Notes: generated from the letters alone by a model not told the origin. 64,000 nt of DNA from CAIQPS01 sp963721365 (GCA_963721365.1 CAVRJE010000007.1:124001-188000); one strand, 5' to 3'; shown: positions 29,419-39,322, numbered from the stretch's first letter. A program made the numbers and translations.

Positions 29419-29868
29419 ATGGCTCGTGGTTTTGCACGTGTGATGCTGGTCGGCAATCTCACCCGGGACCCTGAGCTCCGGCAAACCCCCAACGGTACCG
29501 CCGTCTGTCAGTTCGGTGTCGCGGTCGGTCGGAGATACAAGGACGCCTCCGGCCAATGGGTCGACAAGGCGAGCTTCTTCGACGTGGTGGTGTGGGGTCA
29601 GCAGGGCGAGAACTGCGCCCAGTATCTCAGCAAGGGCCGTCAGGTGGCCATCGACGGACGCTTGGAGCAGCAATCCTGGGAAGCCCAGGACGGAAGCAAG
29701 CGCAGTAAGGTCGAGATCGTCGCCGAGAACGTGGTGTTCGTCGGCGGGCAAGGCGGCGAGACACGTGAGCCGGTCCAGCGGGGCGGCGGCAATCAGCCCG
29801 CTCCCGACGCACCGGCGCAGGACGATTTTCGTGACATTGATTTCGGGGGCGACGACATCCCCTTCTAG
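29419..29868 (+). CDS. ssb: Single-stranded DNA-binding protein
   Basis: An OB-fold SSB of 149 residues: FARVMLVGNLTRDPELRQTP, FFDVVVWGQQGENCAQYL, and the acidic C-terminal tip GGDDIPF that recruits replication and repair partners. Usual position between rpsF and rpsR. Confidence 0.96.
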   Translation: MARGFARVMLVGNLTRDPELRQTPNGTAVCQFGVAVGRRYKDASGQWVDKASFFDVVVWGQQGENCAQYLSKGRQVAIDGRLEQQSWEAQDGSKRSKVEIVAENVVFVGGQGGETREPVQRGGGNQPAPDAPAQDDFRDIDFGGDDIPF

Positions 29869-29894
29869 TCGGTCGCCCAAGGAGGTTAAGAGAA

Positions 29895-30152
29895 GTGGCG
29901 AATCCCAAGAAGCCGCCGCGGCGGGTCCGGCCCACCACGGGCGGACGCCGGCGCAAGTACTGCTTTTTCTGCAAAGAGAACGTAGAAGTGGTCGATTACA
30001 AAGACTACGGCACCCTGCGCCGGTTCATGTCCGAGCGGGGCAAGATCCGGTCGCGGCGCACCACCGGCGCGTGCCGGCGGCACCAGCGCCAGGTGGCCGT
30101 GGCTATCAAGCGGGCCCGTGAGGTCGCTCTGCTGCCCTACAGCAGCCGGTAG
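29895..30152 (+). CDS. rpsR: 30S ribosomal protein S18
   Basis: An 85-residue S18. The N terminus has KYCFFCKENVEVVDYKD (two cysteines, the zinc-type C+ variant), and the core has LRRFMSERGKIRSRRTTGAC. ATG 29895 follows AGGAGGTTAAGAGAAGT. It binds next to S6 on the 30S platform. Confidence 0.96.
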   Translation: MANPKKPPRRVRPTTGGRRRKYCFFCKENVEVVDYKDYGTLRRFMSERGKIRSRRTTGACRRHQRQVAVAIKRAREVALLPYSSR

Positions 30153-30170
30153 CATAGGGTCGCGCCCGGT

Positions 30171-31151
30171 ATGAGGCTGTCCTCTCGGTTGCCGCTCGTC
30201 TCCGTCGGCAAGGCGGTAGCGGGCACCGTGATCATCGCGGTGCTCATGATCATCCTGCCCCTCGCCCCGGTGGTGTGCGCCCCGTTCCTCGCTCTGCCGC
30301 TCGCCCACGAGGTCGCGCGGCACGGCTGGCTGAGCGGGGTGGTGGTGGCAGTAGTGGCGGCGGCCCTGCTGTACGTGGGCGCCGGCATCGGCGTCGCGTT
30401 GTTGGTGTTCCTCGCCACAACGAGCACGGGCATGACCTTGGGATGGGCGCTCAGAAGCGGCTGGCGGTTCCCGCGCAGCCTTGCCTCCATGGCCGGCTCG
30501 TTGCTGGTGGCTCTGGTCGTATACGGGATGATCCTCTGGCTCGCGTTGGGTGTCACCCTTACCGACTTGAAGCAGGCGTCCTACGACTCCATCGCCAGCG
30601 CGGGCAGCATGTACGGCGAGATGGGCGTGGGCTCGGCCTCCATTGACGCGGTATCGCGCCAGTTGCGCAACCTGGTCGACGTCTTTCCCTATGTCGCCCC
30701 GGGTTTTCTGGGCATGTTGGTTGTGCTCTTGGCTGCCTCCACGCTCGGCCTGGCGTACCTGATCTTCCCGCGCCTGCGGCAGAAGGTGGCCGTCACCATG
30801 TCCCTGTCCACCTTCCGCATGCACTGGGCGGTGGCCTACGCTTCGATCGTGGGGTTGGCGATGCTGCTGTTCTCCCGGGGTGATGCACAATGGCATTCCG
30901 TATTGCTGTACGTAGGCATCGACGTGCTGCTCGTATCGCAGACCTTGTTCTTCTTGCAGGCGCTGGGCGTGCTTCGCTGGCTCGGGGCCAATAGGCAGTG
31001 GCGGCCCGGCTCGCGGACGGCCCTGTTCATTTCGGCGGTTTTTGCCCAGGCGTTCTTCCAGCTCACGGGGCTGGTGGGACTCCTGGATACGTGGATCGAC
31101 TATCGCAAGCGTTTCGCTCTCAAGAGCCCGGGGCCGGGCTCATTGAGATGA
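30171..31151 (+). CDS. DUF2232 (YybS-like) polytopic membrane protein
   Basis: A 326-residue protein with about eight hydrophobic helices, including VAGTVIIAVLMIILPLAPVV and GFLGMLVVLLAASTLGLAYL. Its position between rpsR and rplI matches the YybS family of Firmicutes and Actinobacteria. The central loop (GSMYGEMGVGSASIDAVSRQ) is predicted outside the membrane. Function unknown; ECF S-component-like folds have been proposed for the family. Confidence 0.78.
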   Translation: MRLSSRLPLVSVGKAVAGTVIIAVLMIILPLAPVVCAPFLALPLAHEVARHGWLSGVVVAVVAAALLYVGAGIGVALLVFLATTSTGMTLGWALRSGWRFPRSLASMAGSLLVALVVYGMILWLALGVTLTDLKQASYDSIASAGSMYGEMGVGSASIDAVSRQLRNLVDVFPYVAPGFLGMLVVLLAASTLGLAYLIFPRLRQKVAVTMSLSTFRMHWAVAYASIVGLAMLLFSRGDAQWHSVLLYVGIDVLLVSQTLFFLQALGVLRWLGANRQWRPGSRTALFISAVFAQAFFQLTGLVGLLDTWIDYRKRFALKSPGPGSLR

Positions 31152-31170
31152 CATCGAGAAGGAGTGACGT

Positions 31171-31632
31171 ATGGAGATAATCCTGTTGCAGGACGTGGAC
31201 AAGGTGGGCAAGAAGGGTGAGGTGGCGAACGTATCCGAGGGATACGCCCGCAACTACCTCTTTCCCCGCAAGATGGCCGAGATGGCCACAGCGGGCCGTG
31301 TCGCCCAGGTGCGCAAGATCATGGAGCAGAAAGAGGCCCACGCTCGCCGCGAGGCCGAGCAGGCCGACGAGACCCGCGACCTTCTGGCCAAGACCGTGTT
31401 GACCATCCCGGCGCCGGTCGGCTCCGGCGACCGGCTCTTTGGCTCGATCACCACCCAGGACATCGCGACGGCCATCTTCGCGGCTCGCAAGATACGGGTC
31501 GACAAGCGTAATGTGGAGCTCGAAGAACCCATCAAGATGGTGGGCACCTACATGGTCAAAGTCGAGGTCCACAACAGCGTGGAGCCGGCCGAGGTCAAGG
31601 TCATCGTGGTCCCCGAGGAGCACAAAGCCTAA
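31171..31632 (+). CDS. rplI: 50S ribosomal protein L9
   Basis: Full-length L9 (153 aa). The N-terminal domain reads MEIILLQDVDKVGKKGEV then YARNYLFPRKMA, with a long connecting helix rich in Glu/Ala/Arg and a C-terminal domain containing LFGSITTQDIA. It binds 23S rRNA near the L1 stalk. ATG 31171 follows AAGGAGTGACGT. Confidence 0.97.
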   Translation: MEIILLQDVDKVGKKGEVANVSEGYARNYLFPRKMAEMATAGRVAQVRKIMEQKEAHARREAEQADETRDLLAKTVLTIPAPVGSGDRLFGSITTQDIATAIFAARKIRVDKRNVELEEPIKMVGTYMVKVEVHNSVEPAEVKVIVVPEEHKA

Positions 31633-31649
31633 GAGGAGCGGGTGTAGAG

Positions 31650-33023
31650 ATGGCGGCGGGAAACGGCGGCGCCGGGGGAGAACTCGGGGGCGACTATTCG
31701 CTCCCACAGAACCTCGACGCGGAATTGTCGGTGTTGGGGGCGAGCATGCTCACTCCCAACGTGATCCCCGCGGTCAGCGAGATCGTCCGGCCGTACCACT
31801 TCTACCGGCAAGGGCACCAGCGGATATTCGAGGTCATCGAAGACCTGTTCTCCCGCGGGGAGCCTGTCGACCCCATAACGGTCTCCGAGCAGCTGGCCAA
31901 CCGCGCCAGTCTCGAGAACGTCGGCGGGCGGGCGTTCATCCACAGCCTGGTCACGTCGGTCCCCGCGGCCACGAACGCCCGCTACTACGCGGAGATCGTC
32001 CGGGAGAACTACTACCTGCGCTCGCTCATCAAGGTGGGGGGAGAGATCACCGAGATGGGCTACCGGCGCGAGCAGCCTCCGCTCGAGCTCATCGACAGGG
32101 CGGAGCAGATGGTCTTCGATATCTCCCAGAGCCGGGTGGCGGGAGAGTTCGAGCCCATCGGCGAGCTCATCACCGAGAGCTTCTCCGAACTGGAGCGGCT
32201 CATGTCCGAAGGGCACCGCACGGTAGGATGCCAGACGGGCTTTCGCGACGTGGACTCCCTCATCGGCGGGTTCCAGCCCTCCAACCTGGTCATCCTGGCG
32301 GCTCGTCCCTCCATGGGCAAGACCGCGTTTGCGTTGAACGTAGCCCGCAACGTGGCCGTAGACCAGGCCAAGGGGGTGGCCGTCTTCAGCCTGGAGATGT
32401 CCAAGGCGGAGGTGGTCAACCGGATGATGTGCACTGAGGCGCGGGTCGACAGCTGGCGGGTGCGCCGGGGGGCCCTGCAAACTAGGGACTGGAGCCAGTT
32501 GGCGTCCGCCTGCACCCCGCTTCACACGGCGCCCATCTTCATCGACGACAGCGCCTCGCTCAATCTCATGGAGATCCGCGCCAAGGCGCGGCGCCTCCGG
32601 TCCCAGGAGAAGAACCTGGGTCTCATCATCGTGGACTATCTGCAGCTCATGATGGGCGATATCGGCGCCGAGAACCGGCAGCAGGAGATCTCGCGCATAT
32701 CCCGCGGCCTCAAGATCCTCGCCCGCGAGCTCGAGGTACCCGTGCTGGCCCTTTCCCAGTTGTCGCGGCAGGTGGAGCAACGGGCCGGCAACAAGCCGGT
32801 GCTGTCCGACCTTCGGGAGTCGGGCGCGATCGAGCAAGATGCAGACTTGGTGATGTTCATCTACCGCGACGAGGTCTACAACCGCGACAGCCAGGACAAG
32901 GGCACGGCCGAGATCATCGTCGGCAAACAGCGGAACGGGCCTATCGGCGAGTGCAAGATGGCCTTTGCGCCCAACTACACGCGGTTCTCAGACCTGGCCG
33001 ATACCAACCGGCTGGCGCCGTAG
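31650..33023 (+). CDS. dnaB: Replicative DNA helicase
   Basis: DnaB (457 aa). The N-terminal helical domain is LPQNLDAELSVLGASML. The RecA-like motor has Walker A ARPSMGKTAFALN near residue 220, FSLEMSKAEVVNRMM, Walker B LIIVDYLQLMMG, and FRDE-type end FIYRDEVYN. It unwinds DNA at the fork. Intact, no intein. Confidence 0.97.
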   Translation: MAAGNGGAGGELGGDYSLPQNLDAELSVLGASMLTPNVIPAVSEIVRPYHFYRQGHQRIFEVIEDLFSRGEPVDPITVSEQLANRASLENVGGRAFIHSLVTSVPAATNARYYAEIVRENYYLRSLIKVGGEITEMGYRREQPPLELIDRAEQMVFDISQSRVAGEFEPIGELITESFSELERLMSEGHRTVGCQTGFRDVDSLIGGFQPSNLVILAARPSMGKTAFALNVARNVAVDQAKGVAVFSLEMSKAEVVNRMMCTEARVDSWRVRRGALQTRDWSQLASACTPLHTAPIFIDDSASLNLMEIRAKARRLRSQEKNLGLIIVDYLQLMMGDIGAENRQQEISRISRGLKILARELEVPVLALSQLSRQVEQRAGNKPVLSDLRESGAIEQDADLVMFIYRDEVYNRDSQDKGTAEIIVGKQRNGPIGECKMAFAPNYTRFSDLADTNRLAP

Positions 33024-33041
33024 AAGCTGAAGACGTAGGCC

Positions 33042-34544
33042 ATGACGACCAACGGCAACAAGTACGACGTGATCATCGTGGGCGGGGGACCGGCCGGGAT
33101 CTTCGCCGCCCTCGAGCTGGCCGTCAAGCCCGGACTGCGGGTGCTCCTTCTCGAAAAGGGGGCCGATATCTCCGAGCGGCGCTGTCCGGCGCGCGATACC
33201 GGCTCCTGCGCGCACTGCCCCACCTGCGACATAACCACCGGTTGGGGAGGCGCGGGCGCCTTCTCCGACGGCAAGCTCACGCTGGGGCCGGAAGTGGGAG
33301 GTTGGCTGGGCGACTACGTGGACGCCGAGGGCATGCTCGCGCTGATCGCCGACGTCGACGGCATCTACCGGCGCTTCGGAGCACCTGACCGGCTCTACGG
33401 CAACGAAGGGGACCGCTACGATCACTGGGCGGACCTGGCCGCGCGGCAGGGTCTGCGGCTCGTGCGCTCGCCCGTGCGGCATCTGGGGACCGAACGGTCG
33501 GCCGAGGTGCTCGCCGCCATGCGGGCGGAACTTGAAGACAAGATCGATATCCGCACCGATACCGCGGTGGACACGGTCCTCACGGCCGAGGGGCCGGCGC
33601 TCCGCAAGCCCGCGCCCGAGGCCACGGCGGGACAGCCCATGGCGAAACCGTATTCCAAGACACCCCGCGCTGCCGGCGGCACCTCCGACGGTCTGGGGCG
33701 GGTGGCCGGCGTCACGACGGCCGACGGGCAGACCTACGAGAGCCCGGTCGTGATCCTCGCCCCGGGCAGGGAGGGGTCGGCCTGGGCGACCGCGGAGGCG
33801 GGCCGGCTGGGCATCGGCCTGGTGAGCAACGCGGTCGACATCGGCGTCCGGGTGGAGGTACCGGCGGTGGTGACCGACATCATCACCGACGAGCTGTACG
33901 AGCCCAAGCTGCTCTACACCTCCCGGCATTTCGAGGACCAGGTGCGGACTTTCTGCATGAACCCGCGGGGCGTGGTGTGCACCGAGTGCTGGGGCGACGC
34001 CGTCACGGTCAACGGGCACAGCTACGCGGACTCCGACCTCAAGACCGCCAACACCAACTTCGCGCTGCTGGTCTCCACCCGGTTCACCGTGCCGTTCAAG
34101 GAGCCGATCGCCTACGGCAAGTCCGTCGCCCGTCTGGCGAACATGCTGGGCAGAGACATCCTGGTGCAGCGCCTGGGCGACCTCCGGGCGGGGCATCGCA
34201 CGACCCCGGACAGACTGCGGCGCAGCGTCGTGGAACCGACGCTGCGCGCCGCGACGCCGGGCGATCTGAGCTTCGCGTTGCCCTACAGGCATCTGCGCGA
34301 CCTCGTCGACATGCTCGATGCCCTGGACGCCCTCCTGCCGGGGGTGGGAGGACGGGACACGCTGCTGTACGGGGTGGAGGTCAAGTTCTATTCCTCGCGT
34401 CTCACGCTCGGTCCCGATCTACAGACCCCGGTCAAGGGGCTCTACGCCGTCGGCGACGGGGCGGGCGTTACGCGGGGGTTGGTGCAGGCGTCCGCGTCCG
34501 GGCTCGTGGCCGCTCGAGCGGCGCGGGAGGCGAGAGGGCGCTGA
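33042..34544 (+). CDS. FAD-dependent dehydrogenase (COG2509 type)
   Basis: A 500-residue flavoprotein. Dinucleotide-binding motif DVIIVGGGPAGIFAALELA near residue 10; then the Cys-rich segment CPARDTGSCAHCPTCDITTG followed by GWGGAGAFSDGKLTL, characteristic of this uncharacterised family. The end, VKGLYAVGDGAGVTRGLVQA, closes the FAD site. The four cysteines could hold a metal or redox centre. Substrate unknown. It begins 18 bases after dnaB and may share its transcript. Confidence 0.85.
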   Translation: MTTNGNKYDVIIVGGGPAGIFAALELAVKPGLRVLLLEKGADISERRCPARDTGSCAHCPTCDITTGWGGAGAFSDGKLTLGPEVGGWLGDYVDAEGMLALIADVDGIYRRFGAPDRLYGNEGDRYDHWADLAARQGLRLVRSPVRHLGTERSAEVLAAMRAELEDKIDIRTDTAVDTVLTAEGPALRKPAPEATAGQPMAKPYSKTPRAAGGTSDGLGRVAGVTTADGQTYESPVVILAPGREGSAWATAEAGRLGIGLVSNAVDIGVRVEVPAVVTDIITDELYEPKLLYTSRHFEDQVRTFCMNPRGVVCTECWGDAVTVNGHSYADSDLKTANTNFALLVSTRFTVPFKEPIAYGKSVARLANMLGRDILVQRLGDLRAGHRTTPDRLRRSVVEPTLRAATPGDLSFALPYRHLRDLVDMLDALDALLPGVGGRDTLLYGVEVKFYSSRLTLGPDLQTPVKGLYAVGDGAGVTRGLVQASASGLVAARAAREARGR

Positions 34545-34664
34545 GGGCCGCGGTTCTCGGGCGGCCATCCGCGCTGGGGGGCAGCCGCGACGCGGGAGAC
34601 GCCCGGGCGCGGGGCTGGTGTAAACTTCAGCGCGGAATCAAGGTCTGAACAATCAGGAGGCGAC

Positions 34665-35996
34665 GTGCCGGTTCTCGTCGTAGTAGGCGCCCAGTGGGGC
34701 GACGAAGGCAAAGGAAAAGTCACCGATCTGCTGTGCGAGCAGGCCGATGTGGTGGTCCGGTATCAGGGCGGCAACAACGCGGGCCACACAGTCGAGAATC
34801 TGCGGGGCAAGTTCGCTCTTCACCTCGTGCCGTCCGGTGTGTTCAACCCCAACATCATCTCGGTCATCGGCAACGGCGTCGTCATCGACCCGACGGTGCT
34901 GCGGGCGGAGATCGACGATCTCGAGAGCCGCAACGTGTCCACCCGGAACCTCAAGGTGTCGGGCAAGGCGCATCTCATCATGCCCTACCACATCATGCTG
35001 GACCACGTGCAAGAGGCGCGGCTGGGCAAGGGCAAGATCGGTACCACGGGCCGGGGCATCGGGCCGGCCTACGCCGACAAAGCGGCGCGGCAGGGCGTGC
35101 GGATGCAGGACATCGTCGATCCCGAGGGCTTCCGCGAACGGGTCATGAGCATGATGCGGGCCAAGGCCGAGGTGATGGCGAAGGCGTACGACCAGGACGT
35201 CAGTCACCTGGACGAGGAGTGCGAGCGTTACATCGAGGCGGCCGAGTCGCTGCGCCCCCACGTCGAAGACACCAGCCTCCTGCTGTGGAACGCCTTGCGC
35301 GAGGACAAGCGCGTCCTTCTCGAGGGCGCCCAGGGCACCATGCTCGATCTCGACCACGGCACTTATCCCTTCGTCACCTCCTCGAACCCCGTCGCGGGAT
35401 ACGCGAGCGTGGGCAGCGGCATCGGGCCGATAGAGTTCAGTGAGGTCTGGGGAGTCACCAAGGCGTATTGCACCCGGGTCGGCGAAGGCCCCTTCCCCAC
35501 GGAACTGAACGACGAGACCGGCGAATCGCTGCGCGAGGTGGGCCAGGAGTTCGGGACCACCACCGGGCGGCCTCGCCGCTGCGGCTGGCTGGACCTGGTG
35601 GCGCTGCGCTACGCGGCCCGGGTCAACGGCCTCACCGGTCTCTGCATCACCAAGCTGGACGTGCTCGACACGGTGGAGACCGTCAAGGTCTGCACGGCGT
35701 ACAAGTACCGGGGAGAGATCCTCGAGGAACTGCCGCCGGCCCAGGCGATCTTCGCGGAAGTCGAGCCGGTGTACGAGGAGATGCCGGGCTGGAAGAGCGA
35801 CATCACCGGGACTACGACGGTGCAGGACCTTCCCCAGGAGACCATCGACTACCTCAACTTCATCGTGAGGAACGTGCGGGTGCCCATCTCTCTCATCTCG
35901 GTGGGGCCCAAGCGCGAGCAACACATCAAGGTGCCGCATCCGGAATACGCCCAGCGTACGGCGTCCGCGCCCGGCCACGCCGGGCACCAGCACTAG
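34665..35996 (+). CDS. purA: Adenylosuccinate synthetase
   Basis: Converts IMP plus aspartate to adenylosuccinate with GTP. GTP-binding loop VVGAQWGDEGKGKVTDLL near residue 5, NNAGHTV, GIGPAYADKAAR and the C-terminal GWKSDITGTTTVQDLP. GTG 34665 follows CAGGAGGCGAC. At 443 residues it is full length. Confidence 0.97.
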   Translation: MPVLVVVGAQWGDEGKGKVTDLLCEQADVVVRYQGGNNAGHTVENLRGKFALHLVPSGVFNPNIISVIGNGVVIDPTVLRAEIDDLESRNVSTRNLKVSGKAHLIMPYHIMLDHVQEARLGKGKIGTTGRGIGPAYADKAARQGVRMQDIVDPEGFRERVMSMMRAKAEVMAKAYDQDVSHLDEECERYIEAAESLRPHVEDTSLLLWNALREDKRVLLEGAQGTMLDLDHGTYPFVTSSNPVAGYASVGSGIGPIEFSEVWGVTKAYCTRVGEGPFPTELNDETGESLREVGQEFGTTTGRPRRCGWLDLVALRYAARVNGLTGLCITKLDVLDTVETVKVCTAYKYRGEILEELPPAQAIFAEVEPVYEEMPGWKSDITGTTTVQDLPQETIDYLNFIVRNVRVPISLISVGPKREQHIKVPHPEYAQRTASAPGHAGHQH

Positions 35997-36011
35997 GGAG
36001 GGGATACGGCG

Positions 36012-37358
36012 ATGGCTTCTGACCGGCGGCTGGATGTCCTGGTGGTCGGCGGAGGCGCTAGGGAGCACGCCCTAGTCCGCAGCCTCGCGAAGAGCCCGAG
36101 GATCGGGCGACTTATCTGCGCACCCGGCAACGCGGGCATCCGCGACGACGCGCTGATCGTTCCCATTGGGACCGAAGACATCCCCAGTCTGGTGGCCTTC
36201 GTCGAGCGGGAGAAGATCGACCTTACCGTCGTCGGGCCCGAAGCCCCTCTCGTGGCCGGCCTTGCCGACCAACTGCGGGAGCGGGGCTGCGCGGTGTTCG
36301 GCCCGGGAGCGGATGGCGCCCTTCTGGAAGGCTCCAAAGCCTTCGCCAAGCAGGTGATGGAGGCGGCCGGCGTCCCGACCGGCCGTTCGGCTACCTTTAC
36401 CGAACACATCGCGGCTCTCGCCTACCTATGGGAGCACGGGGCGCCGGTGGTGGTGAAGGCGGACGGCCTCGCCGCCGGCAAAGGGGTGATCGTCGCGCAC
36501 ACACTCGAGGAGGCGGAGGCGGCTCTCACCGAGTGCTTCGTGGAGCGCCGGTTCGGACAGGCGGCGGACACCGTCCTCATCGAGGAGTTCCTGGAAGGCG
36601 AGGAGGTCTCGCTCCTCTCCATAGTCAGCGGGGAGAGCATCCTGCCTCTCGCTCCCGCCCAGGACTACAAGCGGGCCCTGGACGGAGACGCCGGCCCGAA
36701 CACCGGCGGAATGGGCTCCTACTCGCCGGTGCCTGCCGTGAACGCCGAGTCCTACCAGCGGCTCGTCGACCTGGTGGTGCGGCCCACGGTGGCCGAGATG
36801 AGCCGCCGCGGCATCGATTTCCGGGGCGTCCTCTACGCGGGCCTGATGCTGACCAAGGACGGCCCGAAGGTTCTGGAGTTCAATTGCCGGTTCGGTGATC
36901 CCGAGACCCAGGCTCTCCTTCCCCGGCTGGAAAGCGACCTGCTGGAACTGCTGTGGACGGCTGCGAACGGTGACGCCTTGCCGGCCGCCGCGGTCTGGGG
37001 GCCGGGAGCCGCGGTGGGCGTCGTGCTGGCGTCGCGCGGGTATCCCGCCTCGGCCTCCAAGGGGGACGTGATATACGGGTTGGAGCGAGCGCGACGTCTG
37101 GACGGCGTGGAGGTGTTCCATGCGGCTACCAAGGAGGTCGGCGGTTCGGTCGTCACCTCGGGCGGCCGGGTGCTGACCGTCACCGGGCTCGGAGATACCT
37201 TTGCCGAGGCCCGGGCCCGGGCCTACGCGGGGGTCGCCGAGATCCGGTTCGAAGGAGAGCAGCACCGTTCCGACATCGCCCTGCGGGCGGAGAAGTGGGA
37301 AGCACGGGCGGGCGGAGTGCAGGCGGGCGAAGTAGAGGCGCGAGGGGAGGCAAGATGA
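36012..37358 (+). CDS. purD: Phosphoribosylamine-glycine ligase
   Basis: PurD (448 aa) makes GAR from PRA, glycine and ATP. Features are the N-terminal VLVVGGGAREHALVRSLA, ATP-grasp core VVKADGLAAGKGVIVA, and LAPAQDYKRALDGDAGPNTG. The stop overlaps purE (ATGA, 37355-37358). Confidence 0.96.
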   Translation: MASDRRLDVLVVGGGAREHALVRSLAKSPRIGRLICAPGNAGIRDDALIVPIGTEDIPSLVAFVEREKIDLTVVGPEAPLVAGLADQLRERGCAVFGPGADGALLEGSKAFAKQVMEAAGVPTGRSATFTEHIAALAYLWEHGAPVVVKADGLAAGKGVIVAHTLEEAEAALTECFVERRFGQAADTVLIEEFLEGEEVSLLSIVSGESILPLAPAQDYKRALDGDAGPNTGGMGSYSPVPAVNAESYQRLVDLVVRPTVAEMSRRGIDFRGVLYAGLMLTKDGPKVLEFNCRFGDPETQALLPRLESDLLELLWTAANGDALPAAAVWGPGAAVGVVLASRGYPASASKGDVIYGLERARRLDGVEVFHAATKEVGGSVVTSGGRVLTVTGLGDTFAEARARAYAGVAEIRFEGEQHRSDIALRAEKWEARAGGVQAGEVEARGEAR

Positions 37359-37854
37359 CCGGTCAGCCGTTGGTGGGGATCCTCATGGGGTCCCAGTCGG
37401 ACGGGGAAGTCATGGAAGTGGCGGCCAAGGAGTTGGAGTCGCTCGGCATTCCCTACGAGATGAAGGTCCTCTCTGCCCACCGCGATCCCGAAGCGGTGCG
37501 CGAGTATTCGCTCGGCGCCGAGTCCCGGGGCCTCAAGGTAGTCATCGCCGGCGCGGGCAAAGCCGCCGCGCTCCCCGGCGTGGTCGCTTCGATGACCGAC
37601 CTGCCGGTCATAGGCGTGCCCATCCGCACCGCGGACCTGGGGGGGCTCGACTCGCTCCTCTCGATGGTGCAGATGCCCTCCGGCGTCCCCGTGGCGACTG
37701 TGGCCATCAACGGCGCCCGGAACGCGGCCATCCTGGCCGCCAAGATCCTCCGGGTGGGTGGCCTCGCCGGCCCGGCCGGCGCCGGTGGCGCCCACGCCGG
37801 CGGCGCCCACGGCGGCCGGCCGAAGGCGGCCCGGTCGAGGGCGGCTCCCGATGA
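37355..37854 (+). CDS. purE: 5-(carboxyamino)imidazole ribonucleotide mutase (3' frame break)
   Basis: Class I PurE: GILMGSQSDGEVMEVAA, MKVLSAHRDPEAV and VATVAINGARNAAILAAKIL. The catalytic His and Ser of GSxSD and SAHR are present. Residues to about 135 are conserved; after LRVGG the frame has no stop until 38959, running through purB. A single indel between about 37760 and 37850 would restore the TGA that overlaps the purB ATG (37851-37854), so I end the gene there. No purK or purC accompanies it. Confidence 0.88.
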
Positions 37855-39152
37855 TCGACCGCTACTCCACGCCGGAGATGGCCGCCGTCTGGACCGACCA
37901 GGCGCGCATGGCCGCCTGGTTGCAGGTGGAACTGGCGGTGTGCGAAGCCTGGACCCGGCTCGGCCGCATCCCGGAAGACGCCATGTGCGCTATCAGGGAG
38001 AAGGCGGCCTTCGAGGTCGGCCGGGTCAACGAGATCGAGGAGACCACCCAGCACGACGTCATCGCGTTCGTCAGTTGCGTGGCCGAGAACGTGGGGGAGG
38101 CCTCCAAGTACATCCACTACGGCCTGACCTCCTCCGACGTGCTCGACACCGGCCTGGCCCTGCAGTTGCGCGCGGCGGGCGCGCTGCTGACCGAGGAGAC
38201 CCGGAGACTGGGCAAGATCCTTCAACGCCGGGCATTGGAGCACCGCGACACCGTCATGATCGGCCGCACCCACGGCGTGCACGCCGAGCCCATCACCTTC
38301 GGCATGGTCCTTGGGCTGTGGGCGTTCGAGGTGCAGCGCGGTCTGGAGCGGCTGGAGCGGGCCATCCAGCAGGTCTCGGTCGGCAAGATCTCGGGCGCGG
38401 TGGGCAGCTACGCCAACGTCGACCCGGAGGTCGAGACGATGACCATGTCGATCCTCGACCTGGGCGCCGCGCCCATCTCCACGCAGATCGTGCAGCGCGA
38501 CCGCCACGCCGAGTTCATGGCGGCGCTCGCCCTGCTGGCGGGCACTATCGAGAAGATCGCTCTTCAGGTGCGCCATTACCAGCGCACCGAGGTCCTGGAG
38601 GCCGAGGAGTACTTTGCGCCGGGGCAGAAGGGCTCGTCGGCCATGCCCCACAAACGGAACCCCATCATCTCCGAGCGTCTCTGCGGCCAGGCCCGCATCA
38701 TCCGGGGCAATCTCATCGCCGCCCTCGAGAATGTGGCCCTCTGGCACGAGCGCGACATCAGCCACTCGAGCGCCGAGCGGGTCATCTTCCCCGACAGCAC
38801 GATCCTTCTCCATTACATGCTCAAGAAGGCCTGCTGGCTGGTGGACAAGCTGAACGTCTACCCGGAGAACATGGCCGCGAACATCGAGAAGAGTTATGGC
38901 CTGGTCTACAGCCAGCGGGTGCTCCTCGCTCTGGTCGAGTCCGGCATCCTGCGGGATGACGCCTACAAGATCGTGCAGCGCAGCGCCATGAAGGCCTGGG
39001 AGGAGAAGACCCAGTTCGCGGACCTGCTCAAGGCCGACCCGGAAGTGACCGCCCGGCTGTCGCCGGCCCAGATCGAGGCCTTGTTCGACCCGAGCTACGC
39101 GCTGCGCAACATAGGGGTCATCTTCGAGCGGGTCGCCGCTCTGGAGTGGTAG
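37851..39152 (+). CDS. purB: Adenylosuccinate lyase
   Basis: PurB (433 aa) cleaves SAICAR and adenylosuccinate. It begins MIDRYSTPEMAAVWTDQARM. Catalytic region: GRTHGVHAEPITFGM (general acid His) and the signature GSSAMPHKRNPIISE. ATG 37851 is preferred over an in-frame upstream start within the low-complexity purE tail. Confidence 0.97.
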   Translation: MIDRYSTPEMAAVWTDQARMAAWLQVELAVCEAWTRLGRIPEDAMCAIREKAAFEVGRVNEIEETTQHDVIAFVSCVAENVGEASKYIHYGLTSSDVLDTGLALQLRAAGALLTEETRRLGKILQRRALEHRDTVMIGRTHGVHAEPITFGMVLGLWAFEVQRGLERLERAIQQVSVGKISGAVGSYANVDPEVETMTMSILDLGAAPISTQIVQRDRHAEFMAALALLAGTIEKIALQVRHYQRTEVLEAEEYFAPGQKGSSAMPHKRNPIISERLCGQARIIRGNLIAALENVALWHERDISHSSAERVIFPDSTILLHYMLKKACWLVDKLNVYPENMAANIEKSYGLVYSQRVLLALVESGILRDDAYKIVQRSAMKAWEEKTQFADLLKADPEVTARLSPAQIEALFDPSYALRNIGVIFERVAALEW

Positions 39153-39247
39153 GGCCGGGGTCCGTCCCGTAGTCCTGGTCGCTTTCACCTCCGGCCGCAC
39201 CTGGTCGCCAAGGTGCGTCCGAAGTCTATGCGGTATTCGCTAGCAAC

Positions 39248-39265
39248 GCGAGAATCGGTTCTCGC
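39248..39265. repeat. Perfect 7-bp hairpin upstream of vapBC
   Basis: GCGAGAA-TCGG-TTCTCGC can fold into a 7-bp stem with a 4-base loop. It lies about 100 bases after purB with no T-run, so it is either a weak terminator or a regulatory site of the toxin-antitoxin pair. Confidence 0.5.
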
Positions 39266-39294
39266 TTGCAGAGGCGCGGTCCAAGGAGGTAGGA

Positions 39295-39306
39295 TGTACC
39301 TGTACA
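39295..39306. promoter_or_regulatory. Inverted repeat, candidate VapBC operator
   Basis: TGTAC-CT-GTACA is a perfect 5-bp inverted repeat 17 bases before the vapB start. VapBC complexes usually bind such palindromes over their own promoter. Confidence 0.45.
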
Positions 39307-39322
39307 CACAGGGGAGCCTGGC

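Noticed and set aside
37295..38959. A possible PurE fusion protein of over 500 residues
   Set aside because: After the PurE domain it reads Arg/Gly-rich nonsense in the wrong frame of purB; a missing base near the purE end explains it.
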